In this document: positions 1-9,461 of the stretch, piece after piece | How the letters are laid out: the number at the start of each line of letters is the position of its first letter | Position numbering within the stretch: position 1 is the first letter of the stretch | NCBI GenBank assembly: GCA_965230615.1 | Contig: OZ246012.1 | Span: 62,001-126,000 of the forward strand | DNA: 64,000 nt | Source of the DNA: G965230615 sp965230615 | GTDB lineage: Bacteria; Pseudomonadota; Gammaproteobacteria; HTCC5015 | Direction of reading: 5' to 3' | Notes under the pieces: model-generated | What the model saw: the letters and a program-made list of their open reading frames with translations, nothing else | The model's database searches: none | What the model was told of the DNA's origin: nothing | Translations under genes and position numbers: made by a program

Positions 1-3000
1 ATATGCGCGGTTTTGAGTTTTAATTCGGTGACGGCAAACAGGTTTTTGGCAGGTTCAGGTAATAGACCAAAGCGGTCAATGAGTTCTACTTGCAATTCAC
101 GCAGGCTTTCTTGATCTTTGGCATTGGCAATGCGCTTGTACAGCACTAAGCGGGTATGCACATCAAAGATATAATCGTCTGGTAATAGGGCAGGAATGCC
201 TAAGTCGATTTCCATACCGCTGCGCAACGGCGCATCCAGCATAGGCTCATCGCCTTGTTTCATGGCTTTTACCGCTTGCTCCAGCATTTCGGTGTACATG
301 GTATAACCGACTTCATGAATTTGACCACTTTGATCTTCACCTAACAACTCACCCGCACCGCGAATTTCCAAGTCATGCGAGGCCAGGGTAAAACCGGCGC
401 CTAAGTCTTCGAGGGATTCAATCGCCTCCAAGCGTTTCTTGGCATCGGCTGTCATGGCCTTGACCGGCGGTGTAAACAGATAAGCATAAGCCCGGTGATG
501 CGAGCGGCCAACGCGACCGCGTAATTGATGCAGCTGGGCCAGACCAAAGCGATCCGCGCGGTTAATTAAAATGGTGTTAGCGGTGGGCACATCAATACCG
601 CTTTCAATAATAGTGGTACACAGCAGGATATTAAAACGCTGATGATAAAAATCCAGCATAACTTGTTCTAGTTCGCGCTCTGGCAATTGCCCATGGGCAA
701 TACCAATGCGAGCCTCTGGAATAATTTTTTGCAGCTCTTCGGCTATTTTATGAATAGATTGTACTTCGTTATGCACAAAGTATATTTGGCCACCCCGCTT
801 TAATTCGCGCTGGCAAGCTTCTGAGATTAAGCCGTCTTTCCATTCACTCACAAAGGTTTTAATGGCGTTACGCCGTGCCGGTGGTGTGGCAATAATGGAT
901 AACTCGCGCAAACCTGACATGGCCATATTCAGGGTACGTGGTATCGGTGTGGCGGTTAAGGTAAGAATATCGACTTCAGCGCGCAGGGATTTTAGCTTTT
1001 CTTTATGGCGCACACCAAAGCGATGTTCTTCATCAATAATGAGTAAACCTAAGTCTTTAAAGTCAATGCCTTTTTGGATTAGCTTGTGTGTGCCAATCAC
1101 TACATCTACTTTACCTGTGCTTAAGCCTGTAATGACTTGGTTTTGTTCTTTGGCAGTATTAAAGCGAGATAAGCATTCTATTTGCACTGGCCAGTCAGCA
1201 AAGCGGTCTAAAAAGTTTTGGTAGTGTTGCTGTGCCAATAGTGTCGTTGGCACTAATAGTGCGACTTGTTTGTTATCTTGCAGGGCGGTAAAGGTTGCAC
1301 GCATTGCCACTTCGGTTTTACCAAAGCCGACATCTCCACAGACTACCCGGTCCATCGGTTGGCCCTGGGTCATATCATCTACCACCGCTTCAATCGCGGC
1401 TAACTGATCGGGCGTTTCTTCAAACGGGAAGCTGGCCGCGAAGGTCAGCATGTCTTTCGGGTCGGGCGTGAACTTATGACCCACGCGTGCCGCACGGCGA
1501 GCATAGACGTCCAATAACTCTGCAGCTACATCGCGAATCTTTTGTGCGGCTTTGCGTTTGGCTTTTTGCCATTGATCAGTGCCGAGCCGATGCAAGGGTG
1601 CATGTTCAGGCGCGGCACCACTGTAACGGCTAATTAAATCTAACGACGAGACCGGGACAAATAACTTATCATTGTCGGCATATTCGAGCGTCAGAAACTC
1701 AGTGGTCACTCCACCGACTTCTAAGGTTTGCAGGCCTAAATAACGGCCGACACCATGTTCTTCGTGTACAACCGGTGCGCCAATATGCAAGTCGGTCAGT
1801 GAGTTAATAATTGTTTCAGCATCACGGCCCGGACGGCTTTTACGGCGGCGCTGTTGTTGCGCGCGTTCACCAAAGATTTGTGCTTCGGTGATTAACAATA
1901 AAGCATTATCGCTGTCTTGGTTTAATAGCAGCCCTTTGTCTAAGGGGCCTTGGGTGATACCTAGCGGGTTATCGCTGCTGATAAAGGCCTGCCAACTATC
2001 AAATTGCTGTGGGTATAACTGCACATCGCGCAATAGCGATAACATCACTTCACGGCGGCCAGCGGATTCGCAAACGAATAATACACGGCCGGTGAAATTG
2101 GTAATATGGTTTCTGAGTTTTTCGCTGGGTTGTTCAGCACGACTGTCGAGTCTTAACTCCGGTGCTTGTTGGCTGCCAAAGTTATGTACGTTGGCCTGGC
2201 TGTTTTGTAAGGCATCTTGCTCAAAGCTTTGTAAGACCAGCTGTGGTAGTTGCTCACTGTGCTGCTTGATATCGTCTGCCGATAAGTACAGCTCATGTGG
2301 TTTTAATATTGGGCGTTCAATATCATAAGCACGCTGTTCATAGCGTTGTTCAATCTCTTGCCAAAACTGGCTCTGGGCATTGGCAAAGCCCGGTGTGTGC
2401 AGCAAGAGGGTGTTTTTGGGCAGGTAATCAAACAGGCTTTGGGTTTTGTCGAAAAACAGCGGCAGATAATATTCGCACCCGGGTGAGGCTATACCATCGC
2501 TGATATCTTTATAGACGATATTGCTTTGTGGATTACCTTCAAAGCGATCACGGTATTGGCTGCGAAATTTAGCAATACCGTCTTTCACTAAAGGAAACTC
2601 GCGCGCCGGTAAAATGCGCAGGGTCTCAAGCTGTTGCACGGTGCGTTGTGAGCCTACTTCAAAGCGGCGGATGCTTTCTATTTCATCATCAAACAGATCA
2701 ATACGGTACGGTGCTTGGCTGCCCATTGGGTAAATGTCAATCAGTGAACCACGGATGGCAAATTCGCCATGCTCCATCACTTGCGAGACATGCTGGTAAC
2801 CTCCGGCAACCAGATTCTGGCGAAAAGACTCCAGGTTCAGGCGTTGTCCTACTTTATGGTGCAATACCTGCTGGTGTACATAGGCTTTGGGGCAAAGTCG
2901 TTGCATCAGGGTCATGCTGGGAATAATCAGTGCGCCATATTGTAATCTCGGCAACTCATATAAGGTGAGCAAGCGTTGCGAGACAATATCCTGATGGGGT

Positions 3001-3269
3001 GAGAAATTATCGTAGGGCAGGGTTTCCCAGTCGGGGAAGCTTAGCAGCTTGTAGTCAGTGTCTTGTAAAAAGAAGCCCAGTGCCTGTTCCAGGCGAATGG
3101 CATCCTGCACCGTATCAGCGACAATCAGGCTTAAGCCCTGATGCTGCAGGCAGGTCTCAGCAATCGCCAGACTATAGGCGCTGCCATAGAGTTGTCCCCA
3201 ATGTTGTTGACTGCCATTGCCAGTCGGTAATGCCGGCAAAGGCAAGATAAGGTGTTGCGCCGTGCTCAT
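1..3269 (-). CDS. mfd: Transcription-repair coupling factor Mfd (3' end cut by window edge)
   Basis: Mfd is a DNA translocase that removes RNA polymerase stalled at lesions and recruits UvrA. About 1,089 codons are present from an ATG at 3269; the family is usually about 1,150 residues, so only the C-terminal UvrA-masking end is missing beyond the window. Reading the minus strand shows the UvrB-like N-terminal module (LPLPALPTG near the start), a CarD-like RNA polymerase interaction domain with VHEEHGVGRYLGL near residue 500, a Walker A GDVGFGKTE near residue 643, a DEEH box (DEEHRFG) near residue 745 and the helicase motif TATPIPRTL. The gene stands upstream of nothing else here; aguB ends 50 bp upstream on the same strand. 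Identification is firm; the start is the only ATG that gives the normal family N-terminus. Confidence 0.97.
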   Translation of the reverse strand, partial: MSTAQHLILPLPALPTGNGSQQHWGQLYGSAYSLAIAETCLQHQGLSLIVADTVQDAIRLEQALGFFLQDTDYKLLSFPDWETLPYDNFSPHQDIVSQRLLTLYELPRLQYGALIIPSMTLMQRLCPKAYVHQQVLHHKVGQRLNLESFRQNLVAGGYQHVSQVMEHGEFAIRGSLIDIYPMGSQAPYRIDLFDDEIESIRRFEVGSQRTVQQLETLRILPAREFPLVKDGIAKFRSQYRDRFEGNPQSNIVYKDISDGIASPGCEYYLPLFFDKTQSLFDYLPKNTLLLHTPGFANAQSQFWQEIEQRYEQRAYDIERPILKPHELYLSADDIKQHSEQLPQLVLQSFEQDALQNSQANVHNFGSQQAPELRLDSRAEQPSEKLRNHITNFTGRVLFVCESAGRREVMLSLLRDVQLYPQQFDSWQAFISSDNPLGITQGPLDKGLLLNQDSDNALLLITEAQIFGERAQQQRRRKSRPGRDAETIINSLTDLHIGAPVVHEEHGVGRYLGLQTLEVGGVTTEFLTLEYADNDKLFVPVSSLDLISRYSGAAPEHAPLHRLGTDQWQKAKRKAAQKIRDVAAELLDVYARRAARVGHKFTPDPKDMLTFAASFPFEETPDQLAAIEAVVDDMTQGQPMDRVVCGDVGFGKTEVAMRATFTALQDNKQVALLVPTTLLAQQHYQNFLDRFADWPVQIECLSRFNTAKEQNQVITGLSTGKVDVVIGTHKLIQKGIDFKDLGLLIIDEEHRFGVRHKEKLKSLRAEVDILTLTATPIPRTLNMAMSGLRELSIIATPPARRNAIKTFVSEWKDGLISEACQRELKRGGQIYFVHNEVQSIHKIAEELQKIIPEARIGIAHGQLPERELEQVMLDFYHQRFNILLCTTIIESGIDVPTANTILINRADRFGLAQLHQLRGRVGRSHHRAYAYLFTPPVKAMTADAKKRLEAIESLEDLGAGFTLASHDLEIRGAGELLGEDQSGQIHEVGYTMYTEMLEQAVKAMKQGDEPMLDAPLRSGMEIDLGIPALLPDDYIFDVHTRLVLYKRIANAKDQESLRELQVELIDRFGLLPEPAKNLFAVTELKLKTAH

Positions 3270-3319
3270 GTACTGCTGAACCTACATCGAAATCGATCAA
3301 AGCGCAGCATTATAACAGC

Positions 3320-4228
3320 TCAATCCAAATAGCGTTGCACTAAGCCAGAATAAGCATCGACTCGGCGATCGCGTAAGTATGGCCATATACGTCGGACACG
3401 CTCACTGGCCTGCAAATCAATGTTATGGCTGATAATGGCGGCATTTTGTTGGCTTTGTTGTAAAAATTCGCCTTGTGGGCCGCAGATAAAGCTATGTCCC
3501 CAAAAATCACTGCCCTCGGTACGGCCACTGGGGTCAGGCTCATGGCCAATACGATTACAGCTGACCAAGGGCAGGCCATTGGCAATCGCATGTGCACGTT
3601 GAATCGTCAGCCAGGCGTCCAGTTGTCGGGCTTGTTCGGCCGGGGTATCTTGTGGGTCCCAGCCAATCGCGGTGGGGTAGATCAGTATATCCGCGCCCGC
3701 TAAGCTCATTAAGCGAGCTGCTTCCGGAAACCACTGATCCCAACATACCAGAATGCCCAGCTTGCCAACGGAGGTTGTGATCGGCTCAAAGGCCGCTGTC
3801 TTGCCGTCAGCGTCACCCGGGGTAAAGTAAAACTTCTCGTTATAGCCTGGGTCATCAGGAATATGCATTTTGCGATAATGTCCAGCAATGCTGCCATCGC
3901 GCTCAAAGACCACGGCGGTATTGTGATACAAGCCTTTACCGCGCTGCTCAAACAAGGAGGCGACCAGCACAATGCCCAGTTCTTTGGCGCAGTCAGCCAG
4001 GACTGTGCTGCTGGGACCGGGGATCGGTTCGGCCAGATCAAAATTGTCCGTGTTTTGTGTCACGCAGAAATAATGGCTGCAGTGTAATTCAGGTAGTACT
4101 ACCAGCTCGGCACCCGCAGCGGCGGCGCGACGAATTTGTTGCAGGCTATGGGCCAGGTTATCGGCTTTATCCTGGTTGCAGGCTTGCTGTATGGCAGCGG
4201 TCTTTACAGAGGTGGGTGGTTTAGACAT
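3320..4228 (-). CDS. aguB: N-carbamoylputrescine amidase AguB
   Basis: This nitrilase-superfamily enzyme hydrolyses N-carbamoylputrescine to putrescine, CO2 and ammonia, the second step of the agmatine deiminase route of polyamine synthesis. The 302-residue protein carries the catalytic triad of the superfamily: Glu47 in VVLPELHC, Lys120 in HYRKMHIPDD, and the nucleophile Cys162 in LVCWDQWFPE. The PDDPGYNEKFYF segment after the lysine is typical of the AguB branch rather than of general nitrilases. Its partner aguA lies 33 bp upstream on the same strand, so the two are probably co-transcribed with aguA first. Length is normal for the family. Confidence 0.95.
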   Translation of the reverse strand: MSKPPTSVKTAAIQQACNQDKADNLAHSLQQIRRAAAAGAELVVLPELHCSHYFCVTQNTDNFDLAEPIPGPSSTVLADCAKELGIVLVASLFEQRGKGLYHNTAVVFERDGSIAGHYRKMHIPDDPGYNEKFYFTPGDADGKTAAFEPITTSVGKLGILVCWDQWFPEAARLMSLAGADILIYPTAIGWDPQDTPAEQARQLDAWLTIQRAHAIANGLPLVSCNRIGHEPDPSGRTEGSDFWGHSFICGPQGEFLQQSQQNAAIISHNIDLQASERVRRIWPYLRDRRVDAYSGLVQRYLD

Positions 4229-4261
4229 GTTTATCTGGGGGTATTATAGGTTTATTAAGGG

Positions 4262-5347
4262 TTATTCCGTTAGGGCAGCAATCGCCTTATCTGGGTTAAA
4301 TATCCCAGCGGCTAATTGCATGCTGAGACAATGAATACCGCCATTTTGTTCGATAAATGGGCGGCTATCAATTGGAATAATGGCTCTACCCGGAAAACAG
4401 GCTTGCAGGGTTTGCTCGGCAATACGGTCAGCAGGGTCGGCAAATGCTGGGATAAGCACAGCACCATTGATAATCAAAAAATTTACATAGCTGGCGGGTA
4501 AGCGACGTTGGTCATACTGGCTGCGTTGTGCCGTGGGGATGGGTAATGGCTGTAACTGATAAGGCTCACCGGCGAGTGTGGTGAATCTGGCCAGTTCTTC
4601 GGCCATCGCTTGCAGGGGGATATAATGCGGGTCTTGTGGGTCGTTGCAGCTGGCATAGACAATGGTGTTGCTGTCGGTAAAGCGTGCCAGATTATCGATA
4701 TGGCTGTCAGTATCATCGCCTTGTAAGCTGCCGTTATTCAGCCAAAGAATCCGCTCAACACCCAGTTGTTCACGCAGCATCGCCTCGACCTGAGTCTGTT
4801 CACTGTGATGTCGGCTTTTATTCAGCAGGCAGGCACGAGTGGTGAGCAAGCTGCCGCAGCCATCGGTATCAATGCTGCCACCTTCGAGCACAAAGTCCAC
4901 GCTATGTAGAGGGGGTTGCAGTAGCCCCTGTTGTTTAAGTTGTTGGTTGATCGCGTTATCAAGATCCGATGCATAGCGATCGCCCCAGGCATTGAACTGA
5001 AAATCAAGTGCGAGTGCTTGTTGTGCCTGACAAACACTTAAGGGACCAAAGTCGCGGGTCCAGGTATCATTGCTCGGTAAATGGCAGTAATACACATTGG
5101 CCATTGTGCTGGACTGCTGCTGTAACTGCTGTTGAATATGGCTTTGCTGCTGCGCATCCTGGCAGATAATTAATACCGCTTGATAGTGGCTGATCGTGCT
5201 GGCCATGGCGGCAAACGCCGGTTCTACCTGTGGCAGGCTATCGCGCCAATCGGTATTGCTGTGTGGCCAGGTTAATAATACGGCGCTTTGTGCTGCCCAT
5301 TCTGGCGCCAGCTGGCAGGGCAGGTTTGCTGGAACCGAGGTATACAT
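4262..5347 (-). CDS. aguA: Agmatine deiminase AguA
   Basis: AguA is a porphyromonas-type peptidyl-arginine deiminase family enzyme that converts agmatine to N-carbamoylputrescine and ammonia in the cytoplasm. The 361-residue sequence starts with the family hallmark PEWAAQSAVLLTWPH, has TWTRDFGP, EGGSIDTDGCG and the DDTDSHIDNLARF stretch with the catalytic His/Asp, and ends with NGGIHCLSMQ holding the nucleophilic cysteine. AguB follows immediately downstream, completing agmatine-to-putrescine conversion; no arginine decarboxylase is in the window, so agmatine must come from elsewhere. ATG at 5347 gives the expected N-terminus. Confidence 0.95.
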   Translation of the reverse strand: MYTSVPANLPCQLAPEWAAQSAVLLTWPHSNTDWRDSLPQVEPAFAAMASTISHYQAVLIICQDAQQQSHIQQQLQQQSSTMANVYYCHLPSNDTWTRDFGPLSVCQAQQALALDFQFNAWGDRYASDLDNAINQQLKQQGLLQPPLHSVDFVLEGGSIDTDGCGSLLTTRACLLNKSRHHSEQTQVEAMLREQLGVERILWLNNGSLQGDDTDSHIDNLARFTDSNTIVYASCNDPQDPHYIPLQAMAEELARFTTLAGEPYQLQPLPIPTAQRSQYDQRRLPASYVNFLIINGAVLIPAFADPADRIAEQTLQACFPGRAIIPIDSRPFIEQNGGIHCLSMQLAAGIFNPDKAIAALTE

Positions 5348-5446
5348 CGTTAGCTCATTGAGTGCTGAATATGAGTATTTATTGTGCCGTATACGCCGTC
5401 TTAATGCGAGTCAGTACCGTCTGTGACTTACCTTGTTATGCCCGAC

Positions 5447-5463
5447 CCGGATCAGGTATCCGG
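5447..5463. other. Short perfect hairpin between small exported gene and aguA
   Basis: CCGGAT and ATCCGG flank a 5-base loop just beyond the stop codon of the small exported gene. There is no T-run on either strand, so it is at best a weak or Rho-assisted transcription end or an RNA stability element. Confidence 0.3.
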
Positions 5464-5474
5464 AAACAAAGCGT

Positions 5475-5795
5475 TTAAGCGTCAGGTATCTCCAACACAG
5501 TACCACTGCCCGGGCGTGCAGGGACGGTGGTGCTGGGGCGGTTTTCCAGTTTGGTTTCACGACGGAAGGCATGTATTACATGGTCATATTCAAAAACCAC
5601 GGTGAAACCCTCATAATACCACTTGGTAATGGGGGGGGTGCCCACGGGGCCATCAATGGCGTCCGGTGTGCCATATTGAGACTCAACGTTGCTTTTTAAG
5701 CTGCCGCGTTCTGGGTAGCTATCAGCCAAAACAGGGTTGCTGCTGGCAAGAATCAGGGAAAATGTGGCTAAAATTGCCCGGCGTGCGATAGTCAT
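5475..5795 (-). CDS. Small exported protein of unknown function
   Basis: The 106-residue product has a clear Sec signal peptide (MTIARRAILATFSLILASS, probable cleavage after VLA) and a short mature domain. That domain contains SQYGTPDAIDGPVGTPPITK and WYYEGFTVVFEYDHVIHAF, a pattern I associate with a small conserved family of unknown function in gammaproteobacteria, resembling SmpA/BamE-like folds only loosely. The ATG at 5795 is preferred over a GTG three codons upstream because GGAG lies 8 bases before the ATG but only 2 before the GTG. It points in the same direction as aguA, 127 bp upstream, with a small hairpin between them. Function is not assignable from sequence. Confidence 0.75.
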   Translation of the reverse strand: MTIARRAILATFSLILASSNPVLADSYPERGSLKSNVESQYGTPDAIDGPVGTPPITKWYYEGFTVVFEYDHVIHAFRRETKLENRPSTTVPARPGSGTVLEIPDA

Positions 5796-5994
5796 AAGCA
5801 CCACTCCAACGATATTTAAGTCTCTGTCTAATGTCTATAATAGGCTGTTAGCGTACAGGCTACCAGCGATCTTAACTATACCAGTCTATTTAAGGTCAAG
5901 AAAGTGTTATAGGTTATTGAGAATAATAGATTTTTAAGTATAAATCGCATAAATCAACAGACTTTTTTGCGGATCTGTGGTCTAATTCCGCGCC

Positions 5995-7245
5995 ATGTTC
6001 CATCCATTAGAGCTTTTCATCGGACTGCGCTATACCCGCGCCAAACGCCGTAATCACTTTATCTCGGTGATTTCGGTCATCTCCATTATGGGTATTGCCC
6101 TGGGCGTGGCAACCTTAATCATTGTTTTATCCGTTATGAATGGCTTTGAAAAAGAGCTGCGCGAGCGCATTCTCGGCATGGCTTCGCATGCCACGATTAG
6201 CCCTTTGAGTGGCGCCTTGCAAGACTGGCCTGATGCCGTTGATTTGGCCAAGCAGCACGAGGAAGTGGAAGGTGTGTCACCTTATATAGAAGGTGAGGTG
6301 ATGATGAATAATAGCCGCCGTATTAGCGGCGCCATTATCCGCGGTGTGCTACCCAAGTATGAAGCCAGTGTCTCTGAAGTGCCGAATAAAATGCTGGCCG
6401 GGGAATTCGAGGATCTGGTCGCGGGTGAATTTAATATTGTTCTGGGGCGCGAGCTGGCATTGCTGATGGGGGTGCGGGTAGGTGATAAAGTCACGGTGAT
6501 TACACCACACACCAGTTCCAGCCCAATTGGTATTATTCCACGCCTACGGCGTTTTAATGTCGTGGGGGTATTTGAAGTGGGCATGCTGGAATATGATCGA
6601 GGGCGGGCATTTATCCATATGCAAGATGCGGCCAAGTTATTGCGCTTACCAAAAGGCGGTGTGCATGGCGTGCGTTTAAAACTGCAGGATATGTTTCGTG
6701 CGCGTATCGTGGCCAGTGAGCTGGCCGAGAAAATGCCAGAGGCTTACTGGATCGAAGACTGGACCCGGCGACATAGTAACTTTTTCAAAGCGGTGCAAAT
6801 GGAACGCCGTGTGATGTTTGTGATTCTGACACTGATTCTTACCGTTGCGGCATTTAATATTGTCTCGACGCTGATTATGGTGGTGACCGATAAACAAAGT
6901 GATATTGCCATTTTAAGAACACTGGGTGCCTCGCCAGGCAGTGTGATGAAAATTTTTATGGTCAACGGCACGATTATTGGTGTGTTTGGTACTTTGATCG
7001 GCGCTATGTTTGGCGTGTTGGTGGCGGCCAATATCGAAAACATTGTGGGTTCATTGGAAGCCTTGTTTAGCGTTAAGTTTATTGATCCGAATGTGTATTA
7101 CATTAGTGAGCTGCCTTCTGATCTACGTTGGCCGGATGTGATTTGGATATCATCTGTCTCGTTTGGTTTATCGGTGGTTGCGACTTTATATCCCGCCTGG
7201 CGTGCATCGAAAGTACAACCTGCAGAGGCCTTGCGTTATGAGTGA
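5995..7245 (+). CDS. lolC: Lipoprotein-releasing ABC permease, LolC/LolE family (LolF-like)
   Basis: This inner-membrane permease extracts mature outer-membrane lipoproteins and hands them to LolA, powered by LolD. The 416-residue protein begins with the family signature LELFIGLRYTR and VLSVMNGFEKELRERILGM after the first membrane segment (about residues 25-50), has a large periplasmic domain, and three C-terminal membrane segments (about 270-300, 320-345 and 375-400). The N-terminal motifs mix LolC-like (FIGLRY) and LolE-like (SVISVISIMGIALGVA) features. Only this one permease is present: lolD follows with an 8 bp overlap and no second permease gene comes after it, suggesting a homodimeric LolF-type transporter. 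The symbol lolC is by family; lolF may be more accurate. Confidence 0.92.
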   Translation: MFHPLELFIGLRYTRAKRRNHFISVISVISIMGIALGVATLIIVLSVMNGFEKELRERILGMASHATISPLSGALQDWPDAVDLAKQHEEVEGVSPYIEGEVMMNNSRRISGAIIRGVLPKYEASVSEVPNKMLAGEFEDLVAGEFNIVLGRELALLMGVRVGDKVTVITPHTSSSPIGIIPRLRRFNVVGVFEVGMLEYDRGRAFIHMQDAAKLLRLPKGGVHGVRLKLQDMFRARIVASELAEKMPEAYWIEDWTRRHSNFFKAVQMERRVMFVILTLILTVAAFNIVSTLIMVVTDKQSDIAILRTLGASPGSVMKIFMVNGTIIGVFGTLIGAMFGVLVAANIENIVGSLEALFSVKFIDPNVYYISELPSDLRWPDVIWISSVSFGLSVVATLYPAWRASKVQPAEALRYE

Positions 7246-7927
7246 TGCATTGCTGCAATGCCAGGGTCTGGTAAAAACCTATGAAGAAACCAACCAAGCT
7301 GTGCAGGTGATCAAAGGCCTGGACTTTAGCGTGCATGCCGGTCAGCAGCTGGCTATTGTGGGTTCTTCCGGTTCGGGTAAAAGCACTTTGTTGCATTTGT
7401 TAGGTGGCTTAGATAAACCCAGCTCGGGTGAGGTGCTGATTGCTGGACAATCTGTTGCCAAGCTCTCCGATGCAGCCTGTGGTCGCTTGCGCAATAAAGT
7501 TTTAGGGTTTGTTTATCAGTTTCATCATTTGCTGCCAGAGTTTACCGCTTTAGAAAATGTCGCCATGCCATTATTGATTCGCAATGAGTCAGTCGCCAAT
7601 GCCAAAGCACAAGCAACGACGATGTTAGAAAAAGTTGGTTTAGCCGAGCGCTTAGAACATAAACCAGCCGAGCTGTCCGGTGGTGAGCGTCAGCGTGCTG
7701 CGATTGCCAGAGCAATGGTGACTAAACCGGCTTGTATTTTGGCGGATGAACCCACGGGTAATTTAGACTCGCGTAATGCTGAGCAGGTGTATGAACTCTT
7801 ATTAGAACTCAATCAGTCTATGCAAACTGCTTTGGTGGTTGTCACGCATGACTACCAGTTGGCTAATCGTATGCAGCAGCTTTATGAATTAATCGATGGT
7901 AAGTTGCTGAGGCAAACCGCTTCATAG
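7238..7927 (+). CDS. lolD: Lipoprotein-releasing ABC ATPase LolD
   Basis: LolD is the cytoplasmic ATPase of the Lol exporter. I place the start at ATG 7238, overlapping the end of the permease gene by 8 bp, which gives MSDALLQCQGLVKTYEE and 229 residues, the usual length; longer in-frame extensions run through the permease coding region and lack homology. Walker A is GSSGSGKST, the signature is ELSGGERQRAAIARA, and Walker B is CILADEPTGNLDS, the last being typical of the LolD/MacB/FtsE group. The tight overlap indicates translational coupling with the permease. The gene faces the next gene tail to tail with 10 bp between. Confidence 0.95.
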   Translation: MSDALLQCQGLVKTYEETNQAVQVIKGLDFSVHAGQQLAIVGSSGSGKSTLLHLLGGLDKPSSGEVLIAGQSVAKLSDAACGRLRNKVLGFVYQFHHLLPEFTALENVAMPLLIRNESVANAKAQATTMLEKVGLAERLEHKPAELSGGERQRAAIARAMVTKPACILADEPTGNLDSRNAEQVYELLLELNQSMQTALVVVTHDYQLANRMQQLYELIDGKLLRQTAS

Positions 7928-7937
7928 TCGTCGCCAG

Positions 7938-8621
7938 CTAGCTGAATGACGTTGTCACCAATTGTCTGCCCAAATGCAATGAGTACAGTAATATAATCGG
8001 TGCTTGAAAGAGTAGCAGGGTAAGCTGGTAAATAATCTGACTATAGCCCTGCCGGTTATGCCAATCATCCAGCTGACTACCAATATATTCTGCGCTACGC
8101 ACTGCCAGCCAATGGCTGGGAATAATCAAGGCAAATAACAAAACCGCTTGTAGGCCACCCGGCCAGTAGCTGGTCATATTGACATTATAAAAAGGCATTA
8201 GCCAATTAAAAAACACAATTACGATAGTGCAGCCTTGTATAGGTAATACCAGGGCATGTAAATTACCAATGATGGGAATCAGTGGTAAAACCAGCGTGAT
8301 AAAAAAAGTCACATTGATCAGCGTATTAAGGTGGCCTTTTTGCCACAAAATATCAGCCAACGGTGGCGCGGCTTTTAAACCAAAGATAATCGGGTAGGCC
8401 AGACTGATAAAGATAATCAGCGTGATGATACGAATCACCGGAATCCAGACATGCTCAACATACCAGTGTGAGAATATCTTAAACCACCAATGTTCGGCGG
8501 GGGAGTGGTCGATATAGTGTACGATGCGGCTGGTGAGTATAAATAAGAAAGTGGCAGCCACAAAATAGGCGATAGTCGCAACGATGGTTTTTTCATGCAG
8601 TAGGGCTTGCCATAAATTCAT
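7938..8621 (-). CDS. Multi-pass membrane protein of unknown function
   Basis: The 227-residue product is almost entirely hydrophobic, with about six predicted membrane segments (for example around residues 15-32, 60-80, 97-118, 123-143, 155-172 and 195-215). There is no signal peptide or recognised catalytic motif. Polar connections include HSPAEHWW and SAEYIGSQLDDWHNR. It starts 3 bp after the DUF2062-type gene on the same strand, so the two form a probable operon. I do not recognise the family; the pairing with a DUF2062 protein hints at an envelope role but nothing more specific. Confidence 0.7.
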   Translation of the reverse strand: MNLWQALLHEKTIVATIAYFVAATFLFILTSRIVHYIDHSPAEHWWFKIFSHWYVEHVWIPVIRIITLIIFISLAYPIIFGLKAAPPLADILWQKGHLNTLINVTFFITLVLPLIPIIGNLHALVLPIQGCTIVIVFFNWLMPFYNVNMTSYWPGGLQAVLLFALIIPSHWLAVRSAEYIGSQLDDWHNRQGYSQIIYQLTLLLFQAPIILLYSLHLGRQLVTTSFS

Positions 8622-8624
8622 AAG

Positions 8625-9245
8625 CTAGGACTTGTTCTTTTTTTGTAACACTTTTCGTTCTTTTATACGCTGTATTAAGTGTAAGCGCCATAATAGCCGT
8701 ACCGTAATAAAGCCGGTAATACTGAGTGTAGTTGACATAATCAAACAGCCAAGCAGAAATGGTCGCCAGCGATGGCCTAATTCTAAAAATAACCAGTCAA
8801 GGTTGAACTGAAACTCAAAAGGTTGCAGCTCTGTACCCAACACAAATGTGCCTACTTTGTAAGCCAGATAAAACATGGGTGGGATAGTGATAGGGTTAGT
8901 AATCCAGACCAATGAGACTGACAGCGGCAGATTTACCCGAAAAACCACGGCCAGGATAGCCGCTTGCAACATCTGCAAAGGAATGGGGACATAGCAGGAG
9001 AACAAGCCTGCCGCAAAAGCACCGGAAACCGAGCGTCGATTAAAGTGCCAGAGGTTGGGGTCATGGAGTAATTCTCCCATAAACCCAAACGACTTATTTT
9101 CCTTAATTTGTTCTGCCGTTGGCAGATAGCGCTTCAATAACTTTTTAGCCACCAATGTTACCAAATGTGCAAATGGATCTTTGTAGAAAACATTATACAA
9201 TGTTTTCTGATGTTGCTTGAATAGCAGTCTCAATAAGGCGCGCAT
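8625..9245 (-). CDS. DUF2062 membrane protein
   Basis: The 206-residue protein matches the DUF2062 pattern: a basic N-terminus, DPNLWHFNRRSVSGAFAAGLF, then VPIPLQMLQAAILAVVFRVNLPLS and the hallmark WITNPITIPPMFYLAYKVG, followed by a second membrane hairpin. DUF2062 proteins are inner-membrane proteins of unknown function, sometimes fused to glycosyltransferases. In gammaproteobacteria a DUF2062 gene commonly lies between the lol genes and comEC, as here, so its position is conserved. It probably leads an operon with the membrane protein 3 bp downstream. Confidence 0.88.
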   Translation of the reverse strand: MRALLRLLFKQHQKTLYNVFYKDPFAHLVTLVAKKLLKRYLPTAEQIKENKSFGFMGELLHDPNLWHFNRRSVSGAFAAGLFSCYVPIPLQMLQAAILAVVFRVNLPLSVSLVWITNPITIPPMFYLAYKVGTFVLGTELQPFEFQFNLDWLFLELGHRWRPFLLGCLIMSTTLSITGFITVRLLWRLHLIQRIKERKVLQKKNKS

Positions 9246-9461
9246 TGTAACGGTATGTCCATCGCCTGCCTATCAAAAAATAAGCAAATATAAAAAGGCA
9301 TTTACAAAAACAAGACAAACGGGTTGGCGCACCTAAAGCATGGGCTTTATACGTGCTTAGTATTTAAAGTAGATGAAAAAGCTGCAAAAAAGCATAAACA
9401 AAATAAGAGGGCGAAATACTGAGCGAAGCCCCCAACAACAGAAAAAGGGCGATAAAACAGG

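Noticed and set aside
5441..5470. Minus-strand ACCTGATCCGGGT resembling the 3' part of a TPP (thi-box) riboswitch upstream of aguA.
   Set aside because: The upstream CTGAGA element and the GGGGTGC start are missing, and agmatine deiminase has no link to thiamine. It is better explained as a short hairpin.
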